NCBI RefSeq assembly: GCF_014207185.1 | Contig: NZ_JACHCP010000011.1 | Coordinates: 1-64,000 of the forward strand | Direction: 5' to 3' | Length of the DNA: 64,000 bases | Origin: Rhodanobacter sp. A1T4 | GTDB lineage: Bacteria > Pseudomonadota > Gammaproteobacteria > Xanthomonadales > Rhodanobacteraceae | In this document: piece by piece, positions 1 through 9,467 of the stretch | Layout: each line of letters opens with the position of its first letter | How positions within the stretch are numbered: the stretch's first letter is position 1 | The notes under the pieces: model-generated | What the model saw: only the letters and a program-made list of their open reading frames with translations | Told to the model about the DNA's origin: nothing | The model's database searches: none | Program-made: the position numbers and the translations under genes

Positions 1-135
1 GGGCAACTGCTGGTCGACGACGTCCAGCAGATCAGGATCGGTCAGCGCGTTGAAGAAGTCGTAGGCGTGGATGGCCCGCGAGCGTTGCCGGATCCGGCAA
101 CGTTGCGGCCGACGCGATCGGCAATTAGTGTGCAT
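1..135 (-). CDS. IS4-type transposase, N-terminal fragment (runs off the window start)
   Basis: Read on the minus strand, an ATG at 133-135 opens a frame that stays open to base 1. It contains AIHAYDFFNALTDPDLLDVV, the kind of N-terminal segment seen in IS4-family transposases, where a DFFN.LTDP.LL stretch precedes the catalytic DDE domain. Only about 45 residues are inside the window, so neither catalytic residues nor terminal inverted repeats can be checked. The true start may lie elsewhere in the frame. Family assignment rests on this short motif alone. Confidence 0.5.
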   Translation of the reverse strand, partial: MHTNCRSRRPQRCRIRQRSRAIHAYDFFNALTDPDLLDVVDQQLP

Positions 136-299
136 GGCGGCTGGCGGCCTTTGTGGGCCGTCTGTTTGGGTCGGACCAACAGTTGGCAGCAAAGGGGACG
201 GAGATAGTTAATCTGGGCGATTATCGCCTTTATTTGGCAATGGGAAAGTTGACCACCATTCGATACCCGGTTCTTCGCGCATACCAAGATGAGGCTCCG

Positions 300-1121
300 A
301 TGACTCGTACAGTTGCTGACAAACGCACCATCTTTCGCGCCCTGCACCAGCAAGGTTGTTTCGTGCTGCCCAATCCCTGGGATGTGGGCAGTGCACGGAT
401 GTTGCAGCACCTAGGCTTTGCAGCGCTGGCCTCGACTAGTTCGGGTTATGCCTGGTCAACAGGTCGCCCCGACTATGCGGTGACGCTTACGGATGTACTA
501 CAGCATCTGGCTTCTCTGTGCGAAGCGGTTGATCTGCCGGTGAACGCCGATTTCGAGTCCGGTTTTGCATCCGATCCCGAAGGGGTAGCGGTCAATGTCG
601 GGCTCGCCGTGCAGGCGGGTGTGGCGGGCCTCTCGATTGAGGATCGTGATATCGAGGCCCCATTCGGCCTCTACGACAGCGCCTTTGCGGTGGAACGCAT
701 CCGTGCTGCCCGTGCAGCGATCGATCGGTCAGGCGAGGACGTCATACTGGTGGCTCGTACCGAGGGCCTGCTGCACGATGCCGATGCCATCACGCCGGCC
801 ATCGACAAGCTGGTTGCTTTTGCCATGGCGGGGGCCGACTGCCTGTATGCGCCGGGCGTACGCGACAAGGCCCATATCGCGACGATGGTCCGTGCGGTGG
901 CACCCAAGCCGCTCAATGTTCTGGTCATGGACACCGGATGGAGCGTCGCCGAACTGGCCGATCTCGGCGTGCGACGCATCAGTATCGGCGGTGCGTTGGC
1001 ACGGGCTGCCTGGGGCGCGGCATTGGTGGCTGCCGAACAGATCAGGACCGGTTCGTTTAAGGGTCTGGCCAATGGAACGCCAGGCAGGCAACTGAACGAT
1101 ATCTTCGCCGGCTTCGCTTGA
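300..1121 (+). CDS. Isocitrate lyase/PEP mutase family protein (paralog 1)
   Basis: A 273-aa TIM-barrel enzyme of the ICL/PEP-mutase superfamily, which makes or breaks C-C or P-C bonds next to a carboxylate, with Mg2+ held by acidic residues. Visible signatures are LPNPWDVGSARM near residue 23, VNADFESGF (81-89) and SIEDRD (112-117), the metal-binding loops of the family. The substrate cannot be read; relatives include oxaloacetate decarboxylases, 2-methylisocitrate lyases and phosphonate enzymes. The frame is open from 153, but the conserved domain begins right after the ATG at 300, which has a purine-rich stretch upstream. A second family member lies at 7005-7811, without obvious co-transcription. 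Confidence 0.85.
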   Translation: MTRTVADKRTIFRALHQQGCFVLPNPWDVGSARMLQHLGFAALASTSSGYAWSTGRPDYAVTLTDVLQHLASLCEAVDLPVNADFESGFASDPEGVAVNVGLAVQAGVAGLSIEDRDIEAPFGLYDSAFAVERIRAARAAIDRSGEDVILVARTEGLLHDADAITPAIDKLVAFAMAGADCLYAPGVRDKAHIATMVRAVAPKPLNVLVMDTGWSVAELADLGVRRISIGGALARAAWGAALVAAEQIRTGSFKGLANGTPGRQLNDIFAGFA

Positions 1122-1265
1122 ATCTCTGCCGCGATTCTTTTAGGTCTTCAAACTCTAACGGGTTGCCGCTGGCCTTCTAACGGTAGTCCCCCGGTCGATG
1201 GAAGAACATGCGCGATGGCTGATCTCCGTCGGCTGCTCGGAAGAAATAGCCAGTGAAATTCGCCA

Positions 1266-1320
1266 TCAGCTCTCGCGAATAAAATCGACAAAGGCTCGCA
1301 GCCGTAAAAGCAGGTTACAG
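1266..1320 (-). pseudogene. Possible C-terminal remnant of a LysR-type regulator
   Basis: The minus strand reads LLLRLRAFVDFIRES followed by TGA at 1266-1268, with a stop codon about six codons upstream. The LRAFVDFIRE pattern is typical of the last residues of LysR-family regulators in proteobacteria. Nothing else of the gene is present, so this would be a decayed tail. The match is very short and could be chance. Confidence 0.3.
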
Positions 1321-1386
1321 AGGTTAGGCTAAAGAGGAAACGGCCGTCGCCGAGCCTAGTCGCTGCGGTGACCCCGTATGGTCAGG

Positions 1387-2823
1387 CTACTGAGTATCTT
1401 TAGTGTTGCTCGTTTCCGCCGGCTGCGGTGTTGGTGTATAGCCATCATCCAGCGTATGCACGAAGGCGATGATGTCCTGGATGTCGAGATCGGACATTGC
1501 TGGTGCGTCGCCGACTTTTCGGTCGAAGGGAGCATCTTTGATGTCGACGTTGCCTTGCAGTGCTTTGGGGATGTCGTTGTAGAGCGCGAGTTTGCCGCTG
1601 GCGTCGCGGGGATAGATTTTTTCGGGCTGGACGCTGCGCAGGTTGTAGAAGTCCATCACCTGTTTCAGCGTGTTGTACGCGCCGTTGTGGAAAAACACGG
1701 AGCGGCGGTCGACGTTGCGCAGGGTCGGGGTGAGGAACATGCCGCAGTATTGTTTCTGGCTGGCCAGATCCTTGCGGATGGGGCCGCATAGCCCGAGGTC
1801 GAAGTGCTCGGCATTCTTGTTGAGTTGCAGGTGCGGGTTGCGCGGTACGCCGAGGGCTTCGTACTGGGTGTCGGTGAAAAGCGGTGGCAGGCCATCGCGG
1901 CTCACCTGACTCAGGTGGCAGGCGGCGCAGTTGCCTTTTTGTGGATCGTTGAAGGCCTGCAGGCCGCGCATTTCGGCGGGGTTGAGCCGGGCCTTGCCTT
2001 GCAGCCACGCGTCGTATTTGCTGGTGAAGGCGTGGAAGGACGGGTCTTCGATCTGGTAGCGCACGATGGCAAACATCGCTTCGGACACGAGCCGATCCGG
2101 ATCGTTGAAGATGGTCGGGCCGAACAGTTGGATAAATCGCTGGCGGTAATCGGCGGTGGTCAATTTCCCGGCGATCGCGACCACGCTGACGTTGGCCATT
2201 TCGGCCGGATCAAGTGCGGGGAAAAAAGCCTGCCGCTGCAGCGAGTCGGCACGACCGTCCCAGAACAATCCGCCTTGCGGCACCATGGCTATCGGTTGCG
2301 TGGTACCGGCTGATTTCTGTGCCCTGGGGTCACCGCTGGCCGAGGCTGCCACGGCGTTGAGATTGATGGTTACATCGTCCGGACTGGTATCCGGGCCGAT
2401 GCCGAACGGTTGTTGCCGGTACAGATAGGCCAGCGAGGGCGGCGGCCGGTAGCCGAAGCTTTTCAGATCCGCGCCACCCGGCTGGACGGTGAGTTTGTTC
2501 GGCGGATTGTAGGCGTACTTGGGGCTGTGGCAGGACGCGCAGGATTGCTGCCCCGAGCCTGATAGCGATGCATCAAAAAACAGCAGCTTGCCCAGTTGCG
2601 CGACCGCACTCAGCGGCTGCACTGGCGGGAGATTCAATTGCACAGGATGCGGGTTGACGCCATCCGAACCAACCGTTCCTTTACCTGTTTGCGCATCGGC
2701 ACGATTGGCCAGTCCATAGGCGAGCAGGCAACTGGAAACGAGAGCCAGACAGCAAGCGGCTTTCAGCCGATGGGCGTGGTTGCGAGATGCAGGGCGTTGG
2801 GATGATCGGGCGTCGGACGGCAA
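1387..2823 (-). CDS. Dihaem cytochrome c peroxidase / MauG-like protein
   Basis: A 478-aa secreted protein with an N-terminal signal peptide (hydrophobic ACCLALVSSCLLAYGLA, cleavage likely near ADAQ) and two CxxCH haem c sites, SCASCHSPK and NCAACHLSQ. This is the architecture of bacterial dihaem cytochrome c peroxidases and MauG-type proteins, which reduce H2O2 or carry out oxidative chemistry in the periplasm. The spacing between haem sites and the GLFWDGRADSL segment fit the family. It lies downstream of, and on the same strand as, the phosphoesterase at 3004-4752, but a terminator hairpin (2929-2962) separates them. The electron donor and physiological substrate are unknown. Confidence 0.85.
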   Translation of the reverse strand: MPSDARSSQRPASRNHAHRLKAACCLALVSSCLLAYGLANRADAQTGKGTVGSDGVNPHPVQLNLPPVQPLSAVAQLGKLLFFDASLSGSGQQSCASCHSPKYAYNPPNKLTVQPGGADLKSFGYRPPPSLAYLYRQQPFGIGPDTSPDDVTINLNAVAASASGDPRAQKSAGTTQPIAMVPQGGLFWDGRADSLQRQAFFPALDPAEMANVSVVAIAGKLTTADYRQRFIQLFGPTIFNDPDRLVSEAMFAIVRYQIEDPSFHAFTSKYDAWLQGKARLNPAEMRGLQAFNDPQKGNCAACHLSQVSRDGLPPLFTDTQYEALGVPRNPHLQLNKNAEHFDLGLCGPIRKDLASQKQYCGMFLTPTLRNVDRRSVFFHNGAYNTLKQVMDFYNLRSVQPEKIYPRDASGKLALYNDIPKALQGNVDIKDAPFDRKVGDAPAMSDLDIQDIIAFVHTLDDGYTPTPQPAETSNTKDTQ

Positions 2824-2928
2824 AGCGGGAATCCGGTAGCTTCAATGGGATTGGCGAGAATAAATCATCGTGGATCCCCTCATTACAGCGGGATCGCGAC
2901 ATGCAGGTGAGGCCATACGTAGAGAAAT

Positions 2929-2962
2929 CACCCGTGCCCAGTGGAACGTCTGGGCACGGGTG
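2929..2962 (-). terminator. Intrinsic terminator of the phosphoesterase gene
   Basis: A perfect 13-bp inverted repeat (CACCCGTGCCCAG, 8-base loop, CTGGGCACGGGTG) lies 40 bases past the phosphoesterase stop. In the minus direction it is followed by ATTTCTCT, a moderate U-tract. Confidence 0.75.
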
Positions 2963-3003
2963 AGTCCGTTAGGGCTTACACGGCGTTGCCTGAAGGTGGT
3001 GCT

Positions 3004-4752
3004 TTACGGCCAGCGGGGATCGGTGTGCTTGGCGATTACAGTGCCCTGGTTAGGGTCCAGGAAGAGCGGTCGTGCCAGATCGAACGGGTTACGGCGGAAG
3101 TCGAACATGCCCATGATGCTACCGGCTGTCGCGTCGTTCGAACCCTGGCCGATACGCTGACCGCCGAGCCAGTTGTCTTCGATAAAGCGCACCACCGAGG
3201 ATTGCGTGATGCGGGTATCGTCGACGTAATTGACGCGTGCATAGGGCGAGATAACCAGGAACGGAACGCGCGTGCCGGGGCCGCAGCGGCCATTGACGAC
3301 GCCACCATGCACGCCGATGCCCGGCTTGGCATTGGGACCGGTGCATTTGCCTGAGCCATTGAGCTGATCGGCGCCCGTGACTGAACCTTCCGGCGTGGTT
3401 GAATCGAACGAGGCCGTGGTGGGTGACGCATAACGATGGTCGTACCAGCCATCGGAATCGTCGTAAGTGATGATGACCGCCGTATCCTTCCAGTCGGGCT
3501 GGTGCTCCAGGAAGTTGATGACCTTGACGACGAATTCCTGTTCATCCAGAGGATCCGAATTGCCTGGATGCGCATCATCCACTGCGGGCGCTTTCAGATA
3601 GCTCACCGAGGGGAAGTTTCCGGCGGACACGGCGCTGAAGAAATCGTTCACGTCGTATTCGTGGTGAACTGGCGTTGCGCTGCTGTCTTTCGGGTCGGTA
3701 TAGCCAATCTTGCTGATTGAGCTCGGGCGTGCGTGAGATGCGTTCGCCGTGGATGCGTAGTACTGGAACCAGTTGTGATGGGGGGTGTAGTCGGTCTTGG
3801 TCGCAGCCAGCACGCTGGAATAGGTGCTACGTGCGCAGCCCGTCGTTCCGTTGCTGTTGGTGGCGGTCAGGTCGAAGCCGCCCATGAAGCCGCCCCAGGT
3901 CAAATTGTTGGCGTTCAACAGATCGCCAATGTTCTTCGAGGTCATCCGGGCCGTGCTGGACGTCGAGGAACAGCTGTCGTAGGCCGGGTCGGTGTCGCCG
4001 ATCAGGGTCAAGCCGCCCTGGGTATCGGGAACGGTCGACGCCGAGCCGACGATGGCCTGGGCGCCGTTGGTAGTGCCAGATACCACTTCGAGCGCGCCTG
4101 GTGTCGAGGGTCCAAAGGTGTCGGTATAGGCATTGTCGTTAAGCGCAAAGTGCTGGGCGTAGTTCCACATCGCGGTCACGGTGTTGCCATCGAAGTAGGC
4201 CATGACTAGACCGTTGGTGCCAAAGGTACCGGTGCTGCTGACCGTGTTGTTGCCGGTGTAGGCGGGGAACCGATCGGCTGCACCGTTATCGTAGGCCAGC
4301 TGTTCCGGCGTATAGGAATGGTTCTGGCCTTCGGTGTTGGCCTGCGTGCGATCCAGCCGGAACGGATTGACTGCGTTGACGCCGTTGACCGGATTGAGTG
4401 CGTTCGGGTTATGCGTCAACAGGGCAGGTGTCAGGCCCTCGACGGCAGGCGTCGACCGCTTTGCGGTGAACACCGGCTCACCAGGCGGATTCTGGGCTAC
4501 CGGGTAGGTGCCGAAATAATGATCGAAGGAACGGTTCTCGCCAAAGATGACCACCAAGTGCTTGATCGGTGTGGCGGTCCGTACGGCGTCCTGGGGAGTC
4601 GTACGCCCAGGCCATGGCCAGTTAATCCCGTGGTCTGGGGAAAGCGTTTGATCCGCAGGCGAAGTCACCTGCGCCGAGACTGCGAATGCCAACCCCACTG
4701 AGGCGATCGAAGCGCACAGCAGCGTCTTGCGGAATAGTTGAGGGCGGAACAT
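3004..4752 (-). CDS. Secreted phosphoesterase, phospholipase C / acid phosphatase (AcpA) family
   Basis: A 582-aa exported hydrolase of the phosphoesterase family PF04185. A signal peptide (LLCASIASVGLAFAVSAQ) precedes the family's N-terminal motif KHLVVIFGENRSFDHYFGTY; ENRSFDHYFG holds the metal and nucleophile region. Further signatures are the YDDSDGWYDH segment and HGGVVNGRCGPGTRVPFLVISPYA, cut here as GTRVPFLVISPYA. Relatives are non-haemolytic phospholipases C and acid phosphatases that release phosphate from phospholipids or phosphomonoesters in the periplasm or outside the cell. It is paired with a dihaem peroxidase gene, as in several other proteobacteria (established only as general recollection). 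Substrate specificity cannot be read. Confidence 0.85.
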   Translation of the reverse strand: MFRPQLFRKTLLCASIASVGLAFAVSAQVTSPADQTLSPDHGINWPWPGRTTPQDAVRTATPIKHLVVIFGENRSFDHYFGTYPVAQNPPGEPVFTAKRSTPAVEGLTPALLTHNPNALNPVNGVNAVNPFRLDRTQANTEGQNHSYTPEQLAYDNGAADRFPAYTGNNTVSSTGTFGTNGLVMAYFDGNTVTAMWNYAQHFALNDNAYTDTFGPSTPGALEVVSGTTNGAQAIVGSASTVPDTQGGLTLIGDTDPAYDSCSSTSSTARMTSKNIGDLLNANNLTWGGFMGGFDLTATNSNGTTGCARSTYSSVLAATKTDYTPHHNWFQYYASTANASHARPSSISKIGYTDPKDSSATPVHHEYDVNDFFSAVSAGNFPSVSYLKAPAVDDAHPGNSDPLDEQEFVVKVINFLEHQPDWKDTAVIITYDDSDGWYDHRYASPTTASFDSTTPEGSVTGADQLNGSGKCTGPNAKPGIGVHGGVVNGRCGPGTRVPFLVISPYARVNYVDDTRITQSSVVRFIEDNWLGGQRIGQGSNDATAGSIMGMFDFRRNPFDLARPLFLDPNQGTVIAKHTDPRWP

Positions 4753-5175
4753 AGGAGAACTCCTGTTGATAGGTGCAACGAGACAGGGCTAGCCGGACAG
4801 GGCGGCCGCAGCGAAATTCAGTGAATCTCCTCCGTGGTTACGGCAAGCCACGTCGGGAGCGCGCACGGCTCGGGGGCCATTCAATCATCCGGATATGAAC
4901 ATTCCGAGACAGGTCAGCACTGCTTCGCTCGCAGCAAGAAGATGCGATGCGCCGTGGCGTATTGCTGCTGAACCCTGCACGGGGAATGCCGCTGCCGCTC
5001 AGCGCATGGCGCAACCCACGCAAGGGTGATCGACTGTGATGCCGCTATCACGCAGCATCGGGCCTCATTGGTGTCTAGCTGGCCATACCGATACGGTGGT
5101 GCAACACTGCGGACGCATAGGCGTTCAAGCCGTATTCCTGCCATCGTCAAGTTCGAACATAGGTGCCTGCTCGGC
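4753..5175. other. Intergenic region between divergent genes
   Basis: About 420 bases separate the divergent phosphoesterase and GGDEF genes. The GGDEF frame is open through the right half (from 5026), but that part shows no membrane segment or recognisable domain. I see no RNA gene or clear repeat; it presumably holds both promoters. Confidence 0.5.
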
Positions 5176-6333
5176 ATGTCCGCAACACGCAAGGCTGCAT
5201 CCGATACGGTTTCCCCTGGTGTGCCGCTGTCGGCAGTGGGTGCTTCATCCGGCGATCAGCGCCTGATCAGCACGCATTCGGCCTTCTGGGTGATGACTCG
5301 CCGCGTGACGATACTGGCAGCCTGCGTTGATGTGGCTTTCCTGGTGTTTTTTCTGGCTGTGGATTCGCCACTCTTGGCGTGGCTCAACGTGGTCAGTATT
5401 GGCATGTATGCCGCGGCCTACGGGCTGCTGGTGCGACGCCGAAATTCCCCCGCGCTGTTGCTGATATGGACGGAGGTAGTCGCACATGCCGCGATCGGCA
5501 CCATGCTGGTGGGTTGGGACAGCGGTTTTCACTACTACTTGCTTATGTTCATTCCCGCCATCGTGGTCAGCGGCGGCTGGCGCAGGGTGATGGCGCCGTT
5601 GATCGTTCTGTTCTTTTCCTATCTCGGCCTGCATGCCGCTGCTCATGCTGTCGGTGCGCTGGCCCCACTGGGCGAGTCGGCGCTGCAGATTCTCAACGTG
5701 TTCAACGTTTCCATTTTCTTCGCGATGGCCAGTTATACGGCGCGCTTCTACTACGGCCTGGTGCGCAAGAGCGAGCGCAAGCTGCGCGAACTGGCGACCC
5801 GTGACGCGCTGACTGGATTGTCCAACCGGCGACATCTGATGGACCTGGCCTTGCCGGAAATCGCGCGGGCGCGACATGCCAGCGAGACGCTGTCACTGGT
5901 GCTCGCCGATATTGACGATTTCAAGCAGATCAACGATGGCCACGGTCACGAGGCGGGTGATCTGGTCCTGACGCGGGCTAGTCGACTGTTCCGCGAAGCA
6001 TGCCGGACGCAGGACATCATCGCGCGCTGGGGCGGTGAGGAGTTTCTTTTCCTGCTACCGAACACCGAGCCCGACGATGCGGTGGATTTCGCCGAGCGTG
6101 TACGTGCGGGTATCGCCGATATGCTGATCGATCACGCGGGCGAAACGATTGCCTTCACCCTCTCGATGGGTGTCGCCATACTGGCCACGGGGGAAGATCT
6201 GGACGATGCGATCGGCCGCGCCGACAACGCGTTGTACCGAAGCAAGACCGATGGCCGTAACCGTGTGACGCTGGCGCCATTGACGCGCGCCGATACATCG
6301 CCATTGACGGATACGGGAGCGTGTCCGGTCTGA
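5176..6333 (+). CDS. Membrane diguanylate cyclase (GGDEF)
   Basis: About 385 aa. The N-terminal half has five to six hydrophobic segments (for example VTILAACVDVAFLVFFLAV and a run near LLIWTEVVAHAAIGTMLVGW), giving a membrane sensor module. The C-terminal half is a GGDEF domain that makes cyclic di-GMP from two GTP. It starts at ATRDALTGLSNRRHL, keeps the metal residues in LADIDDFKQIND, and has an intact active site WGGEEF. An RxxD inhibitory site (RTQD) lies exactly five residues before GGEEF, so product inhibition is expected. The ATG at 5176 is chosen because the frame upstream lacks family sequence; 5026 is the alternative. The input signal is unknown. Confidence 0.85.
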   Translation: MSATRKAASDTVSPGVPLSAVGASSGDQRLISTHSAFWVMTRRVTILAACVDVAFLVFFLAVDSPLLAWLNVVSIGMYAAAYGLLVRRRNSPALLLIWTEVVAHAAIGTMLVGWDSGFHYYLLMFIPAIVVSGGWRRVMAPLIVLFFSYLGLHAAAHAVGALAPLGESALQILNVFNVSIFFAMASYTARFYYGLVRKSERKLRELATRDALTGLSNRRHLMDLALPEIARARHASETLSLVLADIDDFKQINDGHGHEAGDLVLTRASRLFREACRTQDIIARWGGEEFLFLLPNTEPDDAVDFAERVRAGIADMLIDHAGETIAFTLSMGVAILATGEDLDDAIGRADNALYRSKTDGRNRVTLAPLTRADTSPLTDTGACPV

Positions 6334-6542
6334 TTCGCTCGCTTTGGAAGCCGGGAATTTCACTTTGCGGGTTCTGATCAACAATCGATTTTTCAGTGGT
6401 TCGTAATAGTGAATCCGCCGTTCTTGTCGTTGCCATCGATACAGCAAGTCGCCGGTATCGAGCGTCATATTCCACAGGCACCAAGCCGACATGTGGGATC
6501 ATTCGTTGCCGCTGTTTTTATTCACCCGTTTGAAGTTCGACG

Positions 6543-6737
6543 ATGCTTTGTAGCGACTGCCAGTCCGGTTATCACGCACCCTACGATCGCTTTGATCGGC
6601 TGGCGACGAATCCCGCCGGCCCAACCTATCTCATGCGATGCAAGCAGTGCGGTGCCTTATGGAACGAGACGTCCGGTATGCCGGTACTGCTCACCAGAAT
6701 AGAGGCCAGGTGGCTGTATTCGCTGGCACGTATCTAA
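6543..6737 (+). CDS. Small protein with two CxxC pairs (zinc-ribbon-like)
   Basis: A 64-aa ORF with CSDC at residues 3-6 and CKQC near residue 33, spaced as in a small zinc ribbon. It could bind one zinc ion and act in nucleic-acid or protein binding. There is no strong ribosome-binding site and no family I recognise by name. The regular cysteine pairs and the lack of any competing ORF argue that it is real. It sits alone between the GGDEF gene and the second PEP-mutase paralog, on the same strand. Confidence 0.5.
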   Translation: MLCSDCQSGYHAPYDRFDRLATNPAGPTYLMRCKQCGALWNETSGMPVLLTRIEARWLYSLARI

Positions 6738-7004
6738 ATGTGATGGTGTCTTTGCAGCGCCATTTTTGCCGCCTGTCGATTCTCTGTAGACACGATCCAG
6801 GCATAACCATGGCATAACCATAAGGTCCCAGGGTGAGTGATGTCGCGCCGATTTTCGGTGTTCTCCCCACACTGCACGGTCTGCATAACGACTGATTCTG
6901 CAAGTTGACAACATCGCAGGCGCAGGCATCCTTGTTCGGCGCGGCGGCCTGGACCCGACGCTATTCTGCGAATGACACTCACGACGGATTCGATGGAGAT
7001 CGTT

Positions 7005-7811
7005 ATGTCCCAGCAAACAGCCACCTTCCGCCGGTTGCATGGCGGCCCCGAACCGCTGCGGCTCCCCAATGCCTGGGATGCCGGTAGCGCCAGACTGTTC
7101 GAAAGCCTCGGTGCATTGGCCATCGCCACCACCAGCGCGGGCGTGGCGTGGGCGCTAGGCTATCCCGATGGTGGCAAGATGCTTGCCGACGTAGCGATCA
7201 GCGCCGCCACCAGCATGGCGCGAGTGCTGAGCGTGCCGTTGTCGGTCGACATGGAGAACGGCTACTCGGACGATGCAAACGTCGTGGGCGAAACCATCAG
7301 GCGGTTGCTCGATGCGGGCGTCGCCGGCATCAACATCGAGGACGGGCGGGACGCGCCAGGCAAACTCGCGGCGAAGATCGAAGCGATCAAGAATGCCGCG
7401 TCGAAGTCGGGTTTGGATATTTTCGTCAATGCCCGCACGGATGTTTTCCTGGCGAACCTGGTCGAGGCATCGAAGCGCGTCGACGAAGTGCTGTCGCGAG
7501 GCGCGACTTATCGTGCGGCGGGTGCCGATGGCCTGTTCGTTCCGGGGCTACGCGATGCGCCCGAGATCATCGCCATCGTGGAAGGCGTCGGCCTGCCGAT
7601 CAATCTCATGGCGTACCCTGGTCTGGCATCGGCGGATGAGCTGGGCAAGCTGGGCGTGCGACGCCTGAGCGCAGGCTCGGGCATATCACAGATGCTCTGG
7701 GGGCAGGCGGAGAGATTGGCAAGGGATTTCCTCGACACAGGTCGCTCGGAATCGTTGGCCGAAGGCTCGATGCCTTATCCGCAGCTGCAGGCGTTGTTCG
7801 CTGGCAAGTGA
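7005..7811 (+). CDS. Isocitrate lyase/PEP mutase family protein (paralog 2)
   Basis: A 268-aa member of the same TIM-barrel family as the gene at 300-1121, with matching landmarks: LPNAWDAGSARLFE near residue 20, the metal loop VDMENGY (81-87) and NIEDGRD (110-116), then FVNARTDVFL. The two are clearly divergent paralogs rather than a recent duplication. The start is fixed by GGAG six bases before the ATG at 7005; an upstream ATG at 6972 has no such site. Function is probably a lyase or hydrolase acting on a small 2-oxo or hydroxy acid; the substrate is unknown. It is followed closely by a dipeptidase gene. Confidence 0.85.
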   Translation: MSQQTATFRRLHGGPEPLRLPNAWDAGSARLFESLGALAIATTSAGVAWALGYPDGGKMLADVAISAATSMARVLSVPLSVDMENGYSDDANVVGETIRRLLDAGVAGINIEDGRDAPGKLAAKIEAIKNAASKSGLDIFVNARTDVFLANLVEASKRVDEVLSRGATYRAAGADGLFVPGLRDAPEIIAIVEGVGLPINLMAYPGLASADELGKLGVRRLSAGSGISQMLWGQAERLARDFLDTGRSESLAEGSMPYPQLQALFAGK

Positions 7812-7903
7812 TGCGTCGTTGCTGGTGGGATTCGCGTTTCAGTAGTTCTGCGTTGCCGGGAGCAGCCCTTTTGCGCATCCGGAACAACATGGAGAGAAAA
7901 GAC

Positions 7904-9268
7904 ATGACGATCAGCAGACGCTCGACCCAGGCCATTGTCGGCCTGGCCACGATCCTGGCCACGATCCTGGCCACGTTGTGCACGTCGTTGGCGATGGCGG
8001 CTCGACCCGACGATGCCGCTCTGATTGCGCGCGTCGATCATGTGCTTGCGAAGACGCCATTGATCGACGGCCACAACGATCTGGCGTGGGAAATTCGCGA
8101 TCGTTTCGCCAATGCTGCTGGCGTGGACCTCAGCGTCAGTACGGCGAACCTTCCGCTGAAGCCGGAAGACGGTGAAATGCAGACGCCGTTGATGACGGAC
8201 ATCCCGCGCCTGCACAAAGGTCATCTCGGTGCGCAGTTCTGGTCGGTGTGGATTCCGCCGACGGTCACCGGCCCTGCGGCGGTGAAGATGACGCTCGAGC
8301 AGATCGATATCGTGCACACCATGGTGGGCCGCTATCCGAAGGATCTGCAGATGGCCTATTCGGCGGACGACATCATGCAGGCGTTCAAGGCCGGCCGCGT
8401 GGCATCGCTGATCGGCATCGAGGGCGGTCACCAGATCGACGATTCGCTGCCGATGCTGCGCCAGATGTACGCCGTCGGTGCGCGCTACATGACGCTGACC
8501 CACACGCTGGACAACGATTGGGCCGATTCCGCGACGGATGCGCCGAAGCATCATGGGCTGACGCCGTTCGGACGCGCGGTAGTGCATGAGATGAACCGCC
8601 TCGGCATGCTGGTCGATCTTAGCCATGTATCCCCGGATACGATGCGCGCTGCCCTGACTACCTCGGTCGCGCCCGTGATGTTTTCGCACTCCGGTGCACG
8701 TGCACTGGACGATCACCCACGCGACGTGCCGGACGATGTGTTGAAGATGGTGGCGCGCAACCATGGCATCGTCATGGTGACCTTTGCGCCGTCCTATGTG
8801 TCGACTGCTCGCAATCGCTGGGAAGCTGATCGCGCTGCCGAGCAGACCCGCTTCAACGCACCACCTTACGCCGGCCTCTACATCGGTCAGCCCGAGCGAG
8901 CGAAGGCGGCGCTGGCCGAATGGGACCGCCAGCATCCCAAACCCGTCGTCACGCTGGCGATGGTTGCCGATCACATCGAACACCTACGCCAGGTGGCCGG
9001 GATCGACTGCGTCGGGATCGGTTCCGATTTCGACGGCATTCCCGACACGCCGCAGGGCCTGGAAGGCGTCGACAAGTACCCGGCTCTGCTCGTGGAGCTG
9101 GCACGACGCGGCTGGACCGACGAGGAACTCGGCAAGCTGGCCGGCGGGAACATGCTGCGGGTGCTGCGCGAAGCCGCCGCCGTGGCCACGCAGCTGCAGG
9201 CAAGCGAGCCGCCATCATCGGCAACGATCGAGCAGTTGGATGCTGCCGTCGCGAAGAAACCTTCGTGA
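7904..9268 (+). CDS. Membrane dipeptidase, M19 family
   Basis: A 454-aa exported zinc dipeptidase of the renal dipeptidase family, which hydrolyses dipeptides (some members act on D-amino acid or beta-lactam substrates) outside the cytoplasm. The N-terminus is a signal peptide containing a short in-frame DNA repeat encoding ATIL-ATIL. Zinc ligands are visible: HxD in LIDGHNDLAW (H57, D59), Glu in IGIEGGHQID, and His in VDLSHVSPDT and FSHSGARAL. The start is set at 7904, behind GGAGA with nine-base spacing; 7889 is an in-frame alternative. It lies about 90 bases after the PEP-mutase paralog, so co-transcription is possible. Confidence 0.88.
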   Translation: MTISRRSTQAIVGLATILATILATLCTSLAMAARPDDAALIARVDHVLAKTPLIDGHNDLAWEIRDRFANAAGVDLSVSTANLPLKPEDGEMQTPLMTDIPRLHKGHLGAQFWSVWIPPTVTGPAAVKMTLEQIDIVHTMVGRYPKDLQMAYSADDIMQAFKAGRVASLIGIEGGHQIDDSLPMLRQMYAVGARYMTLTHTLDNDWADSATDAPKHHGLTPFGRAVVHEMNRLGMLVDLSHVSPDTMRAALTTSVAPVMFSHSGARALDDHPRDVPDDVLKMVARNHGIVMVTFAPSYVSTARNRWEADRAAEQTRFNAPPYAGLYIGQPERAKAALAEWDRQHPKPVVTLAMVADHIEHLRQVAGIDCVGIGSDFDGIPDTPQGLEGVDKYPALLVELARRGWTDEELGKLAGGNMLRVLREAAAVATQLQASEPPSSATIEQLDAAVAKKPS

Positions 9269-9467
9269 AGTAATCCTCATGAAGCGGCAGGCGGATGACA
9301 TGCAGGAATCCGCGATGCAGGGCGCCGCGCACCGCCCACAAGGCCTTGCGCGTTGTGCTTTCTGTTAGCCGAAAGCGCCGGGCCGGATGGCACCCTGCAT
9401 GACCTTCGGCATATCCGACATTGCGCCACACGGTCTACCCTCGGTTATCCACCGGGGAGTTATATCC

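Noticed and set aside
6800-6821. Tandem ggcataaccat x2
   Set aside because: Only two copies of an 11-mer in a gene-free gap; too little to interpret.
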